Origin: Actinokineospora auranticolor
GTDB taxonomy: Bacteria; Actinomycetota; Actinomycetes; Mycobacteriales; Pseudonocardiaceae
DNA length: 64,000 nt
Direction: 5' to 3'
Assembly (NCBI RefSeq): GCF_002934265.1
Contig: NZ_PTIX01000018.1
Location: forward strand, 62,001 to 126,000
The notes beneath the pieces are model-generated. The model worked only from the letters and a program-made list of their open reading frames with translations, searched no databases and was not told where the DNA came from. Both the position numbers and the translations under genes were made by a program. Shown here in pieces: positions 1-10,319 of the stretch. How positions within the stretch are numbered: position 1 is the stretch's first letter; every line of letters starts with the position of its first letter.

Positions 1-915
1 CGCGCGCAGCGCCCGCATCCACGTGCCCGCCAGCCTGCGCTGCGCCCGGCCCTTGAACACCGGCAGCTGCAGCAGCGCCTGTTCGTCGCCCGGGTTCACC
101 GAGGCCGCCTGGATGATCGCGCTGTCGGGCAGCACCCGGCCGGGGGCGATGTCGCGCTCGCGGGCCATCGCGTCCCGCGCCTCCCACAGCGCCCGGATCG
201 AGGCCAGCCCGCGCGGCGTCCGCACGCTGTGGATGCCGGAGGTGCGCCGCCACGGCTCCTTGCGCGGGGGCGGCGGCCCGGCGGTGCGCAGCGCCTCGAA
301 CTCCTCCAGCGCCCACTCCAGCTTGCCCTGCTCGCGCAGCTCGGCCTCCAGCGCGTCGCGCAGCTGGATCAGCAGCTCGACGTCGAGTGCGGCGTAGTTG
401 AGCCAGTCGACCGGCAGCGGCCTGCGCGACCAGTCCGCCGCGCCGTGGCCCTTCTCCAGCCGGTACCCCAGCAGCAGCTCGACCAGTGTGCCCAGCGCGA
501 CCCGCTCGAACCCGGCCAGCCGACCGGCGAGCTCGGTGTCGAACAGCCGGGCCGGGCGCAGGCCCAGGTCGGCGAGGCAGGGGAGGTCCTGGGAGGCCGC
601 GTGCAGCACCCACTCGCCGGTGCCCAGCGCCTCGACCAGGGGTTGCACCCGGTCGTCCACGGCGACCGGGTCGACCAGGAAGGTGCCCGCGCCCTGGCGG
701 CGGACCTGGACCAGGTACGCCCGTTGGGAGTAGCGGTAACCGGACGCCCGTTCGGTGTCCACGGCTATCGGCCCGTGCCCGCCCGCGATCCGCTCTGCCG
801 CCCGCGCCAGCGCGTCCAAGTCGACCACGACGTCGGGGGTGCCCTCCGCGGGCTCGGTGAGCAGCACCGGGGCCGGGGGGTCGGTTGCGGCGGGTCCTGA
901 GCCGGGGATGGTCAC
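1..915 (-). CDS. rnd: Ribonuclease D (C-terminus beyond the window edge)
   Basis: This is a DEDD-family 3'-5' exoribonuclease for RNA maturation and decay. The reading frame is open from a GTG at 915-913 to the window edge, so only the first 305 codons are visible. The exonuclease core shows the metal-binding motifs AVDTERASG (about residue 50), ASQDLPCLADLG (about 110) and NYAALDVELL (about 190). An HRDC-type region follows (PGRVLPDSAIIQAA). Family members are 400-430 residues, so about 100 residues are missing. The next gene on the same strand, a response regulator, is separated from it by a strong hairpin. Its neighbours DUF3000 and the heme genes match the order around mycobacterial Rv2681, from memory. 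Confidence 0.9.
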   Translation of the reverse strand, partial: MTIPGSGPAATDPPAPVLLTEPAEGTPDVVVDLDALARAAERIAGGHGPIAVDTERASGYRYSQRAYLVQVRRQGAGTFLVDPVAVDDRVQPLVEALGTGEWVLHAASQDLPCLADLGLRPARLFDTELAGRLAGFERVALGTLVELLLGYRLEKGHGAADWSRRPLPVDWLNYAALDVELLIQLRDALEAELREQGKLEWALEEFEALRTAGPPPPRKEPWRRTSGIHSVRTPRGLASIRALWEARDAMARERDIAPGRVLPDSAIIQAASVNPGDEQALLQLPVFKGRAQRRLAGTWMRALRA

Positions 916-961
916 GGCCGATGACCCTACGGCACAACCGGTGACAAACGTCGGAGATCAG

Positions 962-1009
962 CAGCAGTCGTGTGGCTGGGCCATGCCCAGCCCAGCCACA
1001 CGACTGCTG
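962..1009 (-). terminator. 20-bp perfect hairpin terminator of the response regulator gene
   Basis: Left arm 962-981 and right arm 990-1009 are perfect complements (20 bp) with an 8-base loop. It starts 5 bases after the stop of the minus-strand response regulator and lies before the RNase D start. There is no clear U-tract, as is common in actinomycetes. Confidence 0.8.
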
Positions 1010-1014
1010 TTGTC

Positions 1015-1731
1015 CTACCGGATGACGCCCGCCCGCATGGCCAGCGCCACCATCTGTGCCCGGTCGCCGGTGCCCAACTTCCGGCCGATCCGCGAGAGGT
1101 GCGACTTCACCGTCAGCGCCGAGAGGTTCAGCGCCTCGCCGATCTCCTTGTTGGACTGCCCGTCCGCGACCAGTTGCAGCACCTCGACCTCGCGCGCCGA
1201 GAGCTCGCGCGGGGTGTTGTCGGTGCCGGGGACCCGCGTGCCCGTGGCGAGGACCGGCGCGACGCTCGGGTCGGCGTAGACGCCACCCTCGAGCACCCGG
1301 CGGACCCCGTCGGTCACGACCACCGGCGATGCGGACTTCAGCAGGTAGGCCTGGGCCCCTGCCTGGAAGGCCGATCGAACGGCGTACGGGTCGTCGGACG
1401 AAGCCAGTACGACGATGCGCGGCCAGTTGTGGCTGCGCAGCTCCGTGACCAGCTCGATCCCGCTACCGTCCGGCAACCCGAGGTCCAGGATCGCGAGGTC
1501 GCACGGGCCGGTGGCCTGTGCTCGCGCCCTTGCCTCGGCCACCGTGGCGGCCTCGTGCACTGTGCCCGCGCCCATCTGCGTGAGCCGAGCGGCTATCGCC
1601 TCCCTCAACAGTGGGTGGTCGTCGACCACCAGCACTGAGAACAGCTCCTCCCGCGGGTGCGGGACCATGTTCGCCGGCAAGGCGCCGGCTGGCGTGGTTC
1701 GAACGGCCTGACCTAAGCCGACGGCAGCCAC
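1015..1731 (-). CDS. NarL/LuxR-family response regulator
   Basis: This is a cytoplasmic transcription factor with an N-terminal receiver and a C-terminal LuxR helix-turn-helix. The receiver begins VLVVDDHPLLREA, has the phosphoacceptor Asp in AILDLGLPDGSG and the conserved Lys in AYLLKSASP. The DNA-binding domain includes LSAREVEVLQLVADGQSNKE and LTVKSHLSRIGRKL. No histidine kinase gene adjoins it, so it is an orphan here. The longest reading starts at GTG 1731. However, a strong GGGAGGAG (1645-1652) sits 9 bases before GTG 1635, which would begin the protein directly at the receiver. That shorter start is quite plausible. Confidence 0.85.
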   Translation of the reverse strand: MAAVGLGQAVRTTPAGALPANMVPHPREELFSVLVVDDHPLLREAIAARLTQMGAGTVHEAATVAEARARAQATGPCDLAILDLGLPDGSGIELVTELRSHNWPRIVVLASSDDPYAVRSAFQAGAQAYLLKSASPVVVTDGVRRVLEGGVYADPSVAPVLATGTRVPGTDNTPRELSAREVEVLQLVADGQSNKEIGEALNLSALTVKSHLSRIGRKLGTGDRAQMVALAMRAGVIR

Positions 1732-1988
1732 GTCACTACCTCCCTGGAGTCGGTCGTTGCCCCCCGACCGGCACTGGGACTTTCGACCAAACAGCCGCGC
1801 CGCCGTTGGACCGAAAGTGGTGTCGACGAAGGCAGCCTAGCCGCCCAAGCGGGTTAGCGGGACGATCAATCGGGTAAGTATCCGATCGGGTTGTGACTGA
1901 GGGGCGTTAGGGTCACACGTTTGGGTGAGTCCCTAGTCGGTGACGTAACGCGTCGCCCCCACCACGCGATGAAATGGAGTCACGGGTA

Positions 1989-3155
1989 GTGCACACGGCC
2001 GCATCGGAGCGGGCTCGACTGCTCCTCTCGCGCACCCCCCTCATCGACGGTCACAACGACCTCCCCTGGGCGCTGCGCCTCCGACCCGGCGACGACCCGG
2101 CCACGATCGACGCCGCGGGCCTGGTCGCGGGCACCGACCTCACCACCGAGCAGGACGGCCTGCACACCGACCTCGCCCGGCTGCGCCGCGGCCACGTCGG
2201 CGGCCAGTTCTGGTCGGTCTACGTGCCCTGTTCCCTGGTCGGCCACGCGGCCGTCACCGCCGTGGTCGAGCAGGTCGAGCTGGTGCACGCGCTGATCGCC
2301 CGGTACCCGGACCACCTGCGCCTGGCCACCACCGCCGACCAGGTCGAATCCGCCTTCGCCGACGGCCGGGTGGCCTCCCTGCTCGGGGCCGAGGGCGGGC
2401 ACAGCATCGCCGGGTCGCTGGGCGTCCTGCAGGCCCTGCACCGCCTCGGGGTCCGGTACATGACCCTCACGCACAACGACAACACGCCGTGGGCCGACTC
2501 GGCCACCGACCAGCCCGGAGTGGGCGGGTTGTCCGATTTCGGCAGGCAGGTGGTCGCCGAGATGAACCGCCTGGGCATGCTCGTGGACCTGTCCCACGTG
2601 GCGGACACGACGATGCGCGCCGCGCTCGACACCACCACCGCGCCCGTGCTGTTCACCCACTCCTCGTGCCGGACGATCACGGATCACGCTCGGAACGTGC
2701 CCGATGACGTGCTCGAACGCCTTCCCGGGAACGGCGGCGTGCTGATGGTGACCTTCGTGCCGCGGTTCGTCTCGTCCGCCATCGCGGCCTGGGACCAGCG
2801 GATGGCCGAGGCCATGGCCGCCGCCGGGCGCAAGCACGCCGACCTGGCCGACCGGGAAGACTTCTTCGCCACCTGGGACGGCCGCCACGACCAGCCGACG
2901 GCCACGTTGTCCGACGTCATCGCCCATCTGGAGCACGCCCGCGAAGTCGTGGGAATCGACCACATCGGCATCGGCGGCGACTACGACGGCTGCGCCGAAC
3001 TCCCCACCGGGTTGGCGGACGTCAGCGGATATCCGACGCTTTTCGGCGCGCTCCTCGACCGCGGTTGGAGCGAGGACGACTGCGCGAAGGTTGCTGGGCG
3101 TAACGTCCTCCGGGTCATGCGTTGCGCCGAAGAGGTGGCGCGCGCCGCCCGATAA
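1989..3155 (+). CDS. Membrane dipeptidase, peptidase family M19
   Basis: This is a renal-dipeptidase-type binuclear zinc hydrolase that cleaves dipeptides. Zinc-ligand motifs are visible: IDGHNDLPW near the N-terminus, LGAEGGHS (about residue 130), [10 protein letters not shown] and FTHSSCR (about 200-225) and IGGDYDG near the C-terminus. The length of 388 residues fits the family. GTG 1989 is preferred because GGAG (1976-1979) lies 9 bases upstream. An in-frame ATG at 1974 would overlap that site and has no ribosome-binding site of its own. No signal peptide is seen, so the enzyme is probably cytoplasmic. It stands alone, 200 bases upstream of the M14 peptidase gene. Confidence 0.9.
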   Translation: MHTAASERARLLLSRTPLIDGHNDLPWALRLRPGDDPATIDAAGLVAGTDLTTEQDGLHTDLARLRRGHVGGQFWSVYVPCSLVGHAAVTAVVEQVELVHALIARYPDHLRLATTADQVESAFADGRVASLLGAEGGHSIAGSLGVLQALHRLGVRYMTLTHNDNTPWADSATDQPGVGGLSDFGRQVVAEMNRLGMLVDLSHVADTTMRAALDTTTAPVLFTHSSCRTITDHARNVPDDVLERLPGNGGVLMVTFVPRFVSSAIAAWDQRMAEAMAAAGRKHADLADREDFFATWDGRHDQPTATLSDVIAHLEHAREVVGIDHIGIGGDYDGCAELPTGLADVSGYPTLFGALLDRGWSEDDCAKVAGRNVLRVMRCAEEVARAAR

Positions 3156-3360
3156 CTGGCAAAAGGTAATTTCTCCCCGCCGTCCGTTATCCGGACACGG
3201 GGCCGGTCGGGGGACCGACGCGTCGTGGACCCATCGGCGCAACCCCCGTCCGCCACCTCCCAACTGGCAACCGGTAACCCGTTTAGCGGTTCGCGCCATG
3301 GCTAGCGTCACGCTGACGCCCGTGCGCGCGCACGGGCTCCGCTCTGGGAGGAGACGGGTT

Positions 3361-5847
3361 TTGAGCGTGACAGCCAGACGTGTCCCGACGTGGCGGGTCG
3401 CCGCCGCCGTCGGGCTCAGCGGGGCCGTGGTCATCGGTCTCAGCGCCGCGACGGGCACCCCGGCGGGTGCCGCCGACAACATCCTGCGCAGCGACGACTC
3501 CGTCGCCCGCTCCTGCTTCGAGAAGCTGCTGCCCGCGGGCACCCGCGGCACGGACCGCCGCGAGGTCACCGCGGGCGTCGACGGCCTCGTCCAGGCCCGC
3601 CTCGCCCCGCAGGGCGCGGGTGTCGGCGACTGGGACATCGCGGTGTTCGACAAGAAGACCGGTGGCGTGGTCGCCGCCTCCGCCGCGCTGCGCAGCGCGG
3701 AACTGGCCGAGAGCTTCGTGACCAAGGGCCAGCAGCTGGTGGTGCAGGGCTGCCGCTACGCCGGTTCCGCCCGCTCCGCGCGCCTCGGTGTGGACTTCCT
3801 GGCCATCAACGCCCAGGGCGGCTCCACCAAGCCCGCCCAGCTGGTGCGCGTGGAGACGCCCACCCGCCAGCAGAAGGACCGGCTGCTCACCCTCGACCTC
3901 GACGTCACCGAGAAGGCCGACGCCACCGGTGTCGAGGTCATCCTCTCCTCCGACGAGGACCGCAAGGTCCTGGCCGAGAGCGGGTTGCGCTCCACCGTCG
4001 TGCGGCCGGACCTGTCCGCCGACTCCGCCGCCAACGCTCGCCGGGACGCCGCGTTCACCGCGCGCACGCCCAGGTCCGCGCTGCCGTCGGGCCGGTCGAG
4101 CTACCGGCACCTCTACGACTACGACTACGAGGTCAAGGAACTGGCCCGCCGCAACCCGGGGCTGGTCCGCGCGATCACGCTGCCCAACGCGACCTGGGAG
4201 GGCCGCGAGGTCAGCGGCCTGGAGATCGCGACCGACGTGGACAACCTGGCCGACGGCAAGGCGGTCAACGTCACCATGGGCGTGCACCACGCCCGCGAGT
4301 GGCCCTCGGCGGAGCACGCCATGGAGTGGGCCTACGAGCTGGTCAACGGCTACCGCGCGGGCGGCGAACTCCGTTCGCTGGTCGGCAAGACGCGCAACAT
4401 CATCGTCCCGGTGGTCAACGTCGACGGCTTCTCGATCTCCCGCGAGGCCGAGCCCAAGGGCGACTTCACCCGCTTCGACTACGAGATGAAGCGGAAGAAC
4501 TGCAACGTCAACGACTCGCCCGCGGAGTTCCGCACCGGCGTGTGCAAGGCGAACCCGGGTGGCCGCAGCCGCGGCACCGACCCGAACCGCAACTACGCGG
4601 GCTTCTGGGGCGGCGCGGGCGCCGGTCTCGGGTGGAGCAGCGACACCTTCCGCGGCTCGGCGCCGTTCTCGGAGCCGGAGACCCGCAACATCCGCGACCT
4701 GGTGTCCAACCGCCAGGTGACCAACCTGGTCACCCTGCACACGTACTCGAACCTGGTGCTGCGCGTCCCGGGCGTCGCGGACGTCCGCCCGCCGCTGGAC
4801 GAGCCGGTGTACAAGGCCCTCGGCGACAAGATGGCCTCCCGCAACGGTTACACGAGCCAGCCCGCGTGGATGCTGTACGACACCACGGGGTCCACTGAGG
4901 ACTGGTCGTACTTCGCCACGGGCGGCTACGGCTTCACCTTCGAGATCGGCGCCAACGAGTTCCACCCGCCGTACGAGACCGGCGTGATCGCGGAGTACGC
5001 GGGCCTGGCCCCGGCGCCCGGCGCGGGCAAGGGCGGCAACCGGCAGGCGTTCATCGACATGCTGAGCAACGCGGCGGACCCGGCGGCGCACTCGACGCTG
5101 ATCGGCTCGGCGCCGAAGGGCTACCAGCTGCAGCTGCGGAAGTCCTTCCAGACCCCCACTTCCCCCGTCCTCAACCCCGACGGCTCGACCGGTCTGCCGA
5201 TCTACGTGGCGGACACGCTGACGTCGAACCTGTCGTCGACCGGTGGTCGGTTCAGCTGGGCGGTCAACCCGTCCACCCGCCCGTACGTCGCGGGCCGCTA
5301 CGGCCGCGACCCGAAGGGCCCGGCCCAGGCGGGCGTCGTGCTGCCGAACCCGCCGGGGGTGCCGCCGGTCAACACCAACTTCCCGGCCGACACCACGGCG
5401 GAGCGCATCCCGTTCCACGTGGACGGTCTGCCCAAGGTGGACAACGGGAAGCTGACCGTCTCGATCAGCTGGGCCGACGCCGCGACCGACTGGGACCTGT
5501 ACATCTTCGACGCCAAGGGCAACGTCGTGACGTCCTCGGCGAGCGGCGGCACCAACCAGGAGCGGGCCGTGCTGTTCGACCCGCCCGCCGGTGACTACAC
5601 GGCGGCGGTCGTCAACTTCTCGCAGGCGGGCCCGACCACGGACGACTGGGGCAGCCTGAAGGTCGACTTCGCCTCCCCGCTGCCGACCACGTACGGCCCC
5701 AAGGAGCCCTACCAGCTCACCTGCACCGACAAGAAGGGCAGGCTCGTCGGCCTGGCCGACGTCTACGCCGACCGCGGCCAAACCGTCGACGTCGGCGACG
5801 TCTGCCAGCGCTCGGCCCGCCAGACCAAGGAGCGCGGCAGGCGCTGA
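3361..5847 (+). CDS. Secreted M14 zinc carboxypeptidase with C-terminal PPC-like domain
   Basis: This 828-residue exported metallocarboxypeptidase is predicted to trim peptides from their C-termini outside the cell. The start is TTG 3361 (GTG 3367 is possible), chosen because GGGAGGAG at 3346-3353 is correctly spaced. A Sec signal peptide covers roughly residues 1-38 and ends near AGAADN. M14 motifs are all present: zinc HHARE, substrate-binding DPNRNYAG, zinc His in LHTYSN and catalytic Glu in FTFEIG. The last 130 residues resemble a bacterial pre-peptidase C-terminal beta-sandwich domain (DWDLYIFDAKG). The gene is monocistronic, with a strong terminator behind it. Confidence 0.9.
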   Translation: MSVTARRVPTWRVAAAVGLSGAVVIGLSAATGTPAGAADNILRSDDSVARSCFEKLLPAGTRGTDRREVTAGVDGLVQARLAPQGAGVGDWDIAVFDKKTGGVVAASAALRSAELAESFVTKGQQLVVQGCRYAGSARSARLGVDFLAINAQGGSTKPAQLVRVETPTRQQKDRLLTLDLDVTEKADATGVEVILSSDEDRKVLAESGLRSTVVRPDLSADSAANARRDAAFTARTPRSALPSGRSSYRHLYDYDYEVKELARRNPGLVRAITLPNATWEGREVSGLEIATDVDNLADGKAVNVTMGVHHAREWPSAEHAMEWAYELVNGYRAGGELRSLVGKTRNIIVPVVNVDGFSISREAEPKGDFTRFDYEMKRKNCNVNDSPAEFRTGVCKANPGGRSRGTDPNRNYAGFWGGAGAGLGWSSDTFRGSAPFSEPETRNIRDLVSNRQVTNLVTLHTYSNLVLRVPGVADVRPPLDEPVYKALGDKMASRNGYTSQPAWMLYDTTGSTEDWSYFATGGYGFTFEIGANEFHPPYETGVIAEYAGLAPAPGAGKGGNRQAFIDMLSNAADPAAHSTLIGSAPKGYQLQLRKSFQTPTSPVLNPDGSTGLPIYVADTLTSNLSSTGGRFSWAVNPSTRPYVAGRYGRDPKGPAQAGVVLPNPPGVPPVNTNFPADTTAERIPFHVDGLPKVDNGKLTVSISWADAATDWDLYIFDAKGNVVTSSASGGTNQERAVLFDPPAGDYTAAVVNFSQAGPTTDDWGSLKVDFASPLPTTYGPKEPYQLTCTDKKGRLVGLADVYADRGQTVDVGDVCQRSARQTKERGRR

Positions 5848-5875
5848 CCGCCTGACCGGCCACCCTTGACCCACT

Positions 5876-5913
5876 GAAGAAGCCGCAGGGCCACCCGGCC
5901 CTGCGGCTTCTTC
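5876..5913. terminator. 17-bp perfect hairpin terminator after the M14 peptidase
   Basis: Arms 5876-5892 and 5897-5913 are perfectly complementary with a 4-base loop. The hairpin lies 28 bases after the peptidase stop codon. The ends read GAAGAAG and CTTCTTC, which gives a partial U-run on the plus strand. Confidence 0.9.
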
Positions 5914-6052
5914 CATCCGCTGGCTCTGTTTGTTCGCCTACCCGCGAGGCCCGCTCTTCTTCTTTCCCGCTACCCCGCGATCCGCCCGCCCACGCAATCC
6001 GCTCTTTTCTCGGCCACCCCAGAATCCGCCGCTGAATCCCAGCCCCCACCCC

Positions 6053-6246
6053 AACGCAACGCGCCCCCGCTATACGCCTTGACTGGGTGGATTTGCTTTG
6101 TGTGGGGGAGCGAGTCTGCCAAGCTTCCCGTGGGTGGGGCGGGCTTGCCCATCCCACCCGGCTTCTCGCCCCACCGCAGGCTCGTAGGGGACCCGCGCAA
6201 AGCAAGTTCGCCCAATCGAGGCCGCCCATCTTTTCCGCGAAGAGCC
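6053..6246. repeat. Intergenic structured repeat, copy 1
   Basis: The gap 5914-6413 holds no gene, but it holds this element. A long outer stem pairs 6077-6105 with about 6192-6222. It encloses an inner hairpin with arms GTGGGGCG and CGCCCCAC. A diverged copy with the same architecture lies at 31911-32103. Where the stem sequences differ, the pairing is mostly kept (TTTGCTTT with AAAGCAAG here, CTCGCTTGG with CCAAGCGAG there). Both copies are preceded by GCAACGCGCC and end in CGCGAAGAGCC. No transposase or protein-coding signal is seen. Strand and function are unknown. Confidence 0.65.
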
Positions 6247-6413
6247 GGACCGATCAACCCGACCACGGCCCCAGGCGGCACCCCGCGACCACAAAGATGA
6301 TCAACGCATGCTTCCGGCCCCCACTATCCATTCTAGCCACGGGGAACGACAGTTCCGGCCGAAGACAATCATGCCTGTGGACAACTCGGACACCCGACAA
6401 ACGAGCGAGCGCC

Positions 6414-6977
6414 CTACTCCCCGCCACGCCGCTGCTCGAACAACGCGACCCCCACCGGCGGCAACCCCACCACACTCGCCATCAGGTCGCAGAACGCCTC
6501 CCCGTGCGGCGCCAACCCGCCGGTCGGCGTCCACGACGCCCGCAACTCCAGGTCATCCGTCCGCGCGGGTCCCGCGATGTCCCCGAACCGCGCCGACGAG
6601 GTGTCCGTCACCGTCCCCCCCAGCGCCGTGAACTCCGCCCCCGACGCCGCCAGCGCGTCCGTCAGCCACGACCAGCCCACACTCGGCAGCAGCGGGTCGT
6701 CCGCCAGCTCCGCGTCCAGCTCCGCGCGCACGTACGCGACCACCCGCAGGACCCCGTCCCACGCTTCCTGCCCCTGCGGGTCGTGCAACAGGATCAGTCT
6801 GCCCGTGGCCTGCACCTCGGCCGGGCCCAGCGCCTCCGCGGTCAGGGCGAAGGCCCAGGGGGCGAGTCTCTGCGGGGGGCGGACCTCGGCCAACTGGAGT
6901 TCCGGGCGGGGTCGCAGCGACTTCAGCGCCTGTACGGCCTGGGTGAACAGCTCAGGCGCGGTCGACGTTCCGGTCAC
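6414..6977 (-). CDS. DUF3000 family protein
   Basis: This 187-residue conserved actinobacterial protein has unknown function. The reading starts at GTG 6977 ([13 protein letters not shown]). It is recognised by its overall sequence, including [19 protein letters not shown] and the C-terminal [19 protein letters not shown] ending (here [14 protein letters not shown]). It is transcribed divergently from hemE, 133 bases away, so the two promoters share that gap. From memory the same divergent pair occurs in mycobacteria (Rv2680 and hemE). No membrane segment or enzymatic motif is visible. Confidence 0.8.
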   Translation of the reverse strand: MTGTSTAPELFTQAVQALKSLRPRPELQLAEVRPPQRLAPWAFALTAEALGPAEVQATGRLILLHDPQGQEAWDGVLRVVAYVRAELDAELADDPLLPSVGWSWLTDALAASGAEFTALGGTVTDTSSARFGDIAGPARTDDLELRASWTPTGGLAPHGEAFCDLMASVVGLPPVGVALFEQRRGGE

Positions 6978-7110
6978 GACTGGTAACTGTAGGACCACCC
7001 GAGTCGGTGAGCGGGGAGGGCGCGCCGAGCTTTTGGGAGCGCTTTGCGGCACCCTCGGTGTGGGGGAGGGGCGCACCGGTCCACGGTGCGCATGGGAGCA
7101 TGGGGGAGCG

Positions 7111-8163
7111 ATGACTGATCTGATCACGCAGGTCGCCGCCAGGCGGGACCTGTCAACGGCACCTTTCCTCGTCGCCGCGCGGGGAGGGGCACCCGAGCGG
7201 GTGCCCGTCTGGTTCATGCGGCAGGCCGGGCGCTCGCTGCCGGAGTACCGCGAGCTGCGCAAGGGCACCCGGATGCTCGACGCGTGCTTCGACCCGGCGA
7301 TGGTCGCCGAGATCACCCTCCAGCCGGTGCGCAGGCACGGCGTGGACGCGGCGATCCTGTTCAGCGACATCGTGGTGCCGTTGGTGGCGGCCGGTGTCGA
7401 CCTCGACATCGTCGCGGGCACGGGTCCGGTCGTGGCCGCGCCGGTCCGCGACGCGGCGGCGGTGAAAGCGCTCCCCGCGCTGGACGCCCAGCAGGTCGAC
7501 AAGGTCGCCGACGCGGTCCGCCTGCTGACGGCCGAGCTCGGCGAGACGCCGCTCATCGGCTTCGCGGGCGCCCCGTTCACCCTGGCGTCCTACCTGGTCG
7601 AGGGCGGTCCGAGCCGCAACCACGAGCTGACCAAGGCGCTCATGTACGCCGAGCCCGACACCTGGCACGCCCTGCTCGACCACCTCGCCGACACCGCGCT
7701 GACCTTCCTGCGGGCGCAGATCGCCGCCGGGGTCGACGCCGTGCAGCTGTTCGACTCGTGGGCGGGCGCGCTGTCGCTGCGGGACTACCGCGAGTTCGTC
7801 CTCCCGCACTCGACCAAGGTGCTCAGCGGCCTGGCCGACGCGGGCGTCCCGCGCATCCACTTCGGCGTCGGCACCGGCCACCTGCTGGCCGCCATGCGCG
7901 AGGCGGGCACGGACGTCGTGGGCGTCGACTGGCGCACCCCGCTCGACGTGGCCGCCAAGGCCGTCCCGGGCTCCGCGCTCCAGGGCAACCTCGACCCGGC
8001 CACCCTGTTCGCGGGCGACGACGTCATCCGCCGCGAGGTCAGCCGCATCGTCGACGAGGGCCGCGCGGCCCCCGCGCACGTCTTCAACCTCGGGCACGGC
8101 GTGCTGCCGGAGACCGACCCGGACGTGATCACCCGTACGGTCGACTTCATCCACACCAGGTGA
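7111..8163 (+). CDS. hemE: Uroporphyrinogen III decarboxylase
   Basis: This enzyme converts uroporphyrinogen III to coproporphyrinogen III in heme synthesis. Family signatures are clear: [20 protein letters not shown] near the N-terminus, the catalytic Asp in [25 protein letters not shown] and the C-terminal [10 protein letters not shown]. The 350-residue length is standard. ATG 7111 is preceded by GGGGGAG. Its stop overlaps the start of the next gene by 4 bases (GTGA), so hemE, hemG, chdC and probably the CoA-transferase gene form one transcript. Confidence 0.97.
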   Translation: MTDLITQVAARRDLSTAPFLVAARGGAPERVPVWFMRQAGRSLPEYRELRKGTRMLDACFDPAMVAEITLQPVRRHGVDAAILFSDIVVPLVAAGVDLDIVAGTGPVVAAPVRDAAAVKALPALDAQQVDKVADAVRLLTAELGETPLIGFAGAPFTLASYLVEGGPSRNHELTKALMYAEPDTWHALLDHLADTALTFLRAQIAAGVDAVQLFDSWAGALSLRDYREFVLPHSTKVLSGLADAGVPRIHFGVGTGHLLAAMREAGTDVVGVDWRTPLDVAAKAVPGSALQGNLDPATLFAGDDVIRREVSRIVDEGRAAPAHVFNLGHGVLPETDPDVITRTVDFIHTR

Positions 8164-9569
8164 CCCCTCCGCGCGTGGCCGTCGTGGGTGGCGGCATCTC
8201 CGGCCTCACCGCCGCCCACCGCCTGCGCGTCCTCCTGGGCGCCGACGCGCGCATCACCGTCGTCGAGCAGACCGACCGGCTCGGCGGCAAGATCCGCACC
8301 GCCGAGGTCGCGGGCAGGCGCTACGACGTCGGCGCCGAGGCGTACCTGGTGCGCCGCCCCGAGGTCACCGCCCTGCTCGACGAACTCGGCATCACCGGCG
8401 TCGCGCACCCCACCGCCGCCCGCTCCACGGTCCGCGCGGGCGGCGTCACCCGCCCCATCCCGGGCGGCACGGTCATGGGCGTCCCCGCCGACCCGGCCGC
8501 GGTGAAAGACCTGCTCAGCGACGCCGGCCTGCGCCGGGTCGCCGCCGAGGCCGCGCTGCCGCCCGTCGACCTCGACGGCGACGCCCCCCTCGGCGCCCTG
8601 CTCCGCGACCGCTTCGGCGACGAGCTCCCGGACCGGCTCGTCGACCCTCTCCTCGGCGGCGTCTACGCGGGCGGCGTCGACGGGCTCGGCCTGCGCGCCA
8701 CCCTCCCCGCCATCGCGGGCGCGCTCGACGCGGGCGCCCGCACCCTCACCGAGGCCGCCGCCAAGGCCCTGCCGAAGCCCACGAGCCGACCCGTCTTCGG
8801 CACCCTCGCCGGGGGCCTGTCCGCCCTCGTCGACCGCCTCGCCGGGTCCGCCGACGTCCGCCTCGGCACCACCGTCCGCGCACTGGCCCGCACCGAGCAC
8901 GGCTGGCGGCTCACCCTCGGCGCCAACGCCCCCGCGCACGCCCCGGCCGACCCGGTGCTCGACGTCGACGCCGTGGTCCTCGCCGTGCCCGCGCCCGCCG
9001 CCCGCAAGCTCCTCGCCGACGTGGCCCCGGTCGCCGCCGCCGCGTACGGCCGCGTCGAGGTCGCCTCCATGGCCGTCGTCGCGCTCGCGCTGCCCGAGGG
9101 CACCGAGCTGCCCGGCACGTCCGGGGTCCTGCTCGGCGCGCGCGAACGCCGCCTCGACGGCACCCCGTTCGCGGTCAAGGCGTTCACCTTCTCCGCGTCC
9201 AAGTGGGCGCACCTCGGCGGCGAGACCGTCGTCGTGCGCGGCTCGGTCGGCCGCCACCGCGACCCCGGCGCCCTGCGCGCCGACGACGACGAACTCGTCC
9301 GCCTGGTCCGCGCCGACCTCGTCGAGCTGACCGGGGTCACCGCGCCCCCGGTCGACGCGCTGGTCACCCGATGGGGTGGCGGTCTGCCCCAGTACGCGGC
9401 GGGCCACGCCGACCTGGTCGACGAGATCGAGCGCGCGGTCGACGCGCTGCCCGGTCTGGCCGTGGCGGGCGCGACCCTGCACGGCGTCGGCATCCCCGCG
9501 TGCATCGGCACCGGCGAGGCGGCCGCCCGGCGTGTCGCCGCACACGTGCGCGCCCCCGCCACCGGGTGA
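8160..9569 (+). CDS. hemG: Coproporphyrinogen III / protoporphyrinogen oxidase, FAD-dependent
   Basis: This oxygen-dependent FAD enzyme of the HemY type is called CgoX in the coproporphyrin-dependent pathway of Actinobacteria. It oxidises coproporphyrinogen III to coproporphyrin III. The N-terminal dinucleotide fold reads [17 protein letters not shown] and is followed by [14 protein letters not shown]. The C-terminal FAD motif includes [20 protein letters not shown]. Length is 469 residues. It starts at GTG 8160 within the hemE stop (GTGA overlap), which indicates translational coupling. The ChdC gene next to it supports the coproporphyrin route over the classical protoporphyrin route. Confidence 0.94.
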   Translation: MTPPRVAVVGGGISGLTAAHRLRVLLGADARITVVEQTDRLGGKIRTAEVAGRRYDVGAEAYLVRRPEVTALLDELGITGVAHPTAARSTVRAGGVTRPIPGGTVMGVPADPAAVKDLLSDAGLRRVAAEAALPPVDLDGDAPLGALLRDRFGDELPDRLVDPLLGGVYAGGVDGLGLRATLPAIAGALDAGARTLTEAAAKALPKPTSRPVFGTLAGGLSALVDRLAGSADVRLGTTVRALARTEHGWRLTLGANAPAHAPADPVLDVDAVVLAVPAPAARKLLADVAPVAAAAYGRVEVASMAVVALALPEGTELPGTSGVLLGARERRLDGTPFAVKAFTFSASKWAHLGGETVVVRGSVGRHRDPGALRADDDELVRLVRADLVELTGVTAPPVDALVTRWGGGLPQYAAGHADLVDEIERAVDALPGLAVAGATLHGVGIPACIGTGEAAARRVAAHVRAPATG

Positions 9570-9588
9570 GGGTGGGAGCATGGGCGGC

Positions 9589-10281
9589 ATGGCCCGCCTG
9601 AACTACAACGAGCTCAACGACACCATCCGCTACACGATGTGGTCGGTCTTCCGGATCGAGCCGGGCAGGCTGCCCGAAGACCGGGGCACCGCCGCCACCG
9701 AGACCACCGAGTTCCTCGACGCGCTGGAGGCCAAGGGCGTCACCGTGCGCGGGGTCTACGACGTCGCGGGCCTGCGCGCGGACGCGGACTACATGATCTG
9801 GTGGCACGCGGAGGCCATCGAGCAGGTGCAGGCCGCCTACACCGCGTTCCGCCGCACCGCGCTGGGCCGCGCGTCCACCCCGGTGTGGAGCCAGGTCGCG
9901 CTGCACCGGCCCGCCGAGTTCAACCGCAGCCACATCCCCGCGTTCCTCGCGGGCGAGGAGGCGCGCAAGTACATCTGCGTGTACCCGTTCGTCCGCTCCT
10001 ACGAGTGGTACCTGCTGCCCGACGACGAGCGCCGCAAGATGCTCGCCGACCACGGCAAGGAGGCCCGCGACTACCCGGACGTGCGCGCCAACACCGTCGC
10101 GTCCTTCGCGCTCGGCGACTACGAGTGGATCCTCGCCTTCGAGGCCGACGAGCTGCACCGCATCGTCGACCTGATGCGGCACCTGCGCGGCACCGAGGCG
10201 CGGCTGCACGTGCGCGAGGAGATCCCGTTCTACACCGGCACGAAGGTGCCGCCCGCCGAGCTGGTCGCCAACCTGCCGTGA
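9589..10281 (+). CDS. chdC: Coproheme decarboxylase (HemQ)
   Basis: This enzyme converts Fe-coproporphyrin III to heme b by hydrogen-peroxide-dependent decarboxylation, the last step of the actinobacterial pathway. It belongs to the chlorite-dismutase-like family. Characteristic stretches are [14 protein letters not shown], the tyrosine-containing [17 protein letters not shown] and [13 protein letters not shown] [10 protein letters not shown]. The length of 230 residues is normal. ATG 9589 ([10 protein letters not shown]) aligns with the start of the mycobacterial protein from memory. An in-frame ATG at 9580 with GAGGG upstream is an alternative. The ferrochelatase (CpfC) gene is not in this window. 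Confidence 0.95.
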   Translation: MARLNYNELNDTIRYTMWSVFRIEPGRLPEDRGTAATETTEFLDALEAKGVTVRGVYDVAGLRADADYMIWWHAEAIEQVQAAYTAFRRTALGRASTPVWSQVALHRPAEFNRSHIPAFLAGEEARKYICVYPFVRSYEWYLLPDDERRKMLADHGKEARDYPDVRANTVASFALGDYEWILAFEADELHRIVDLMRHLRGTEARLHVREEIPFYTGTKVPPAELVANLP

Positions 10282-10319
10282 GGTTCGTCGGCGACGAGCG
10301 GGTCGTGCGCCCGCTATGA
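10278..10319 (+). other. 13-codon mini-ORF bridging chdC and the CoA-transferase gene
   Basis: A GTG at 10278 overlaps the chdC stop (GTGA), and a TGA at 10317 overlaps the next gene's ATG (ATGA). The peptide [13 protein letters not shown] resembles the next protein's first residues MRLVGDEDVIAGPF, and the DNA repeats at a 38-base spacing (10280 and 10318). It looks like a duplicated gene start. It may only keep ribosomes coupled, and expression is unproven. Confidence 0.5.

Noticed and set aside
6087..6986. Long plus-strand frame over the structured repeat and opposite DUF3000
   Set aside because: It crosses the repeat hairpin and then mirrors the DUF3000 gene; the product is low-complexity Arg/Pro sequence.
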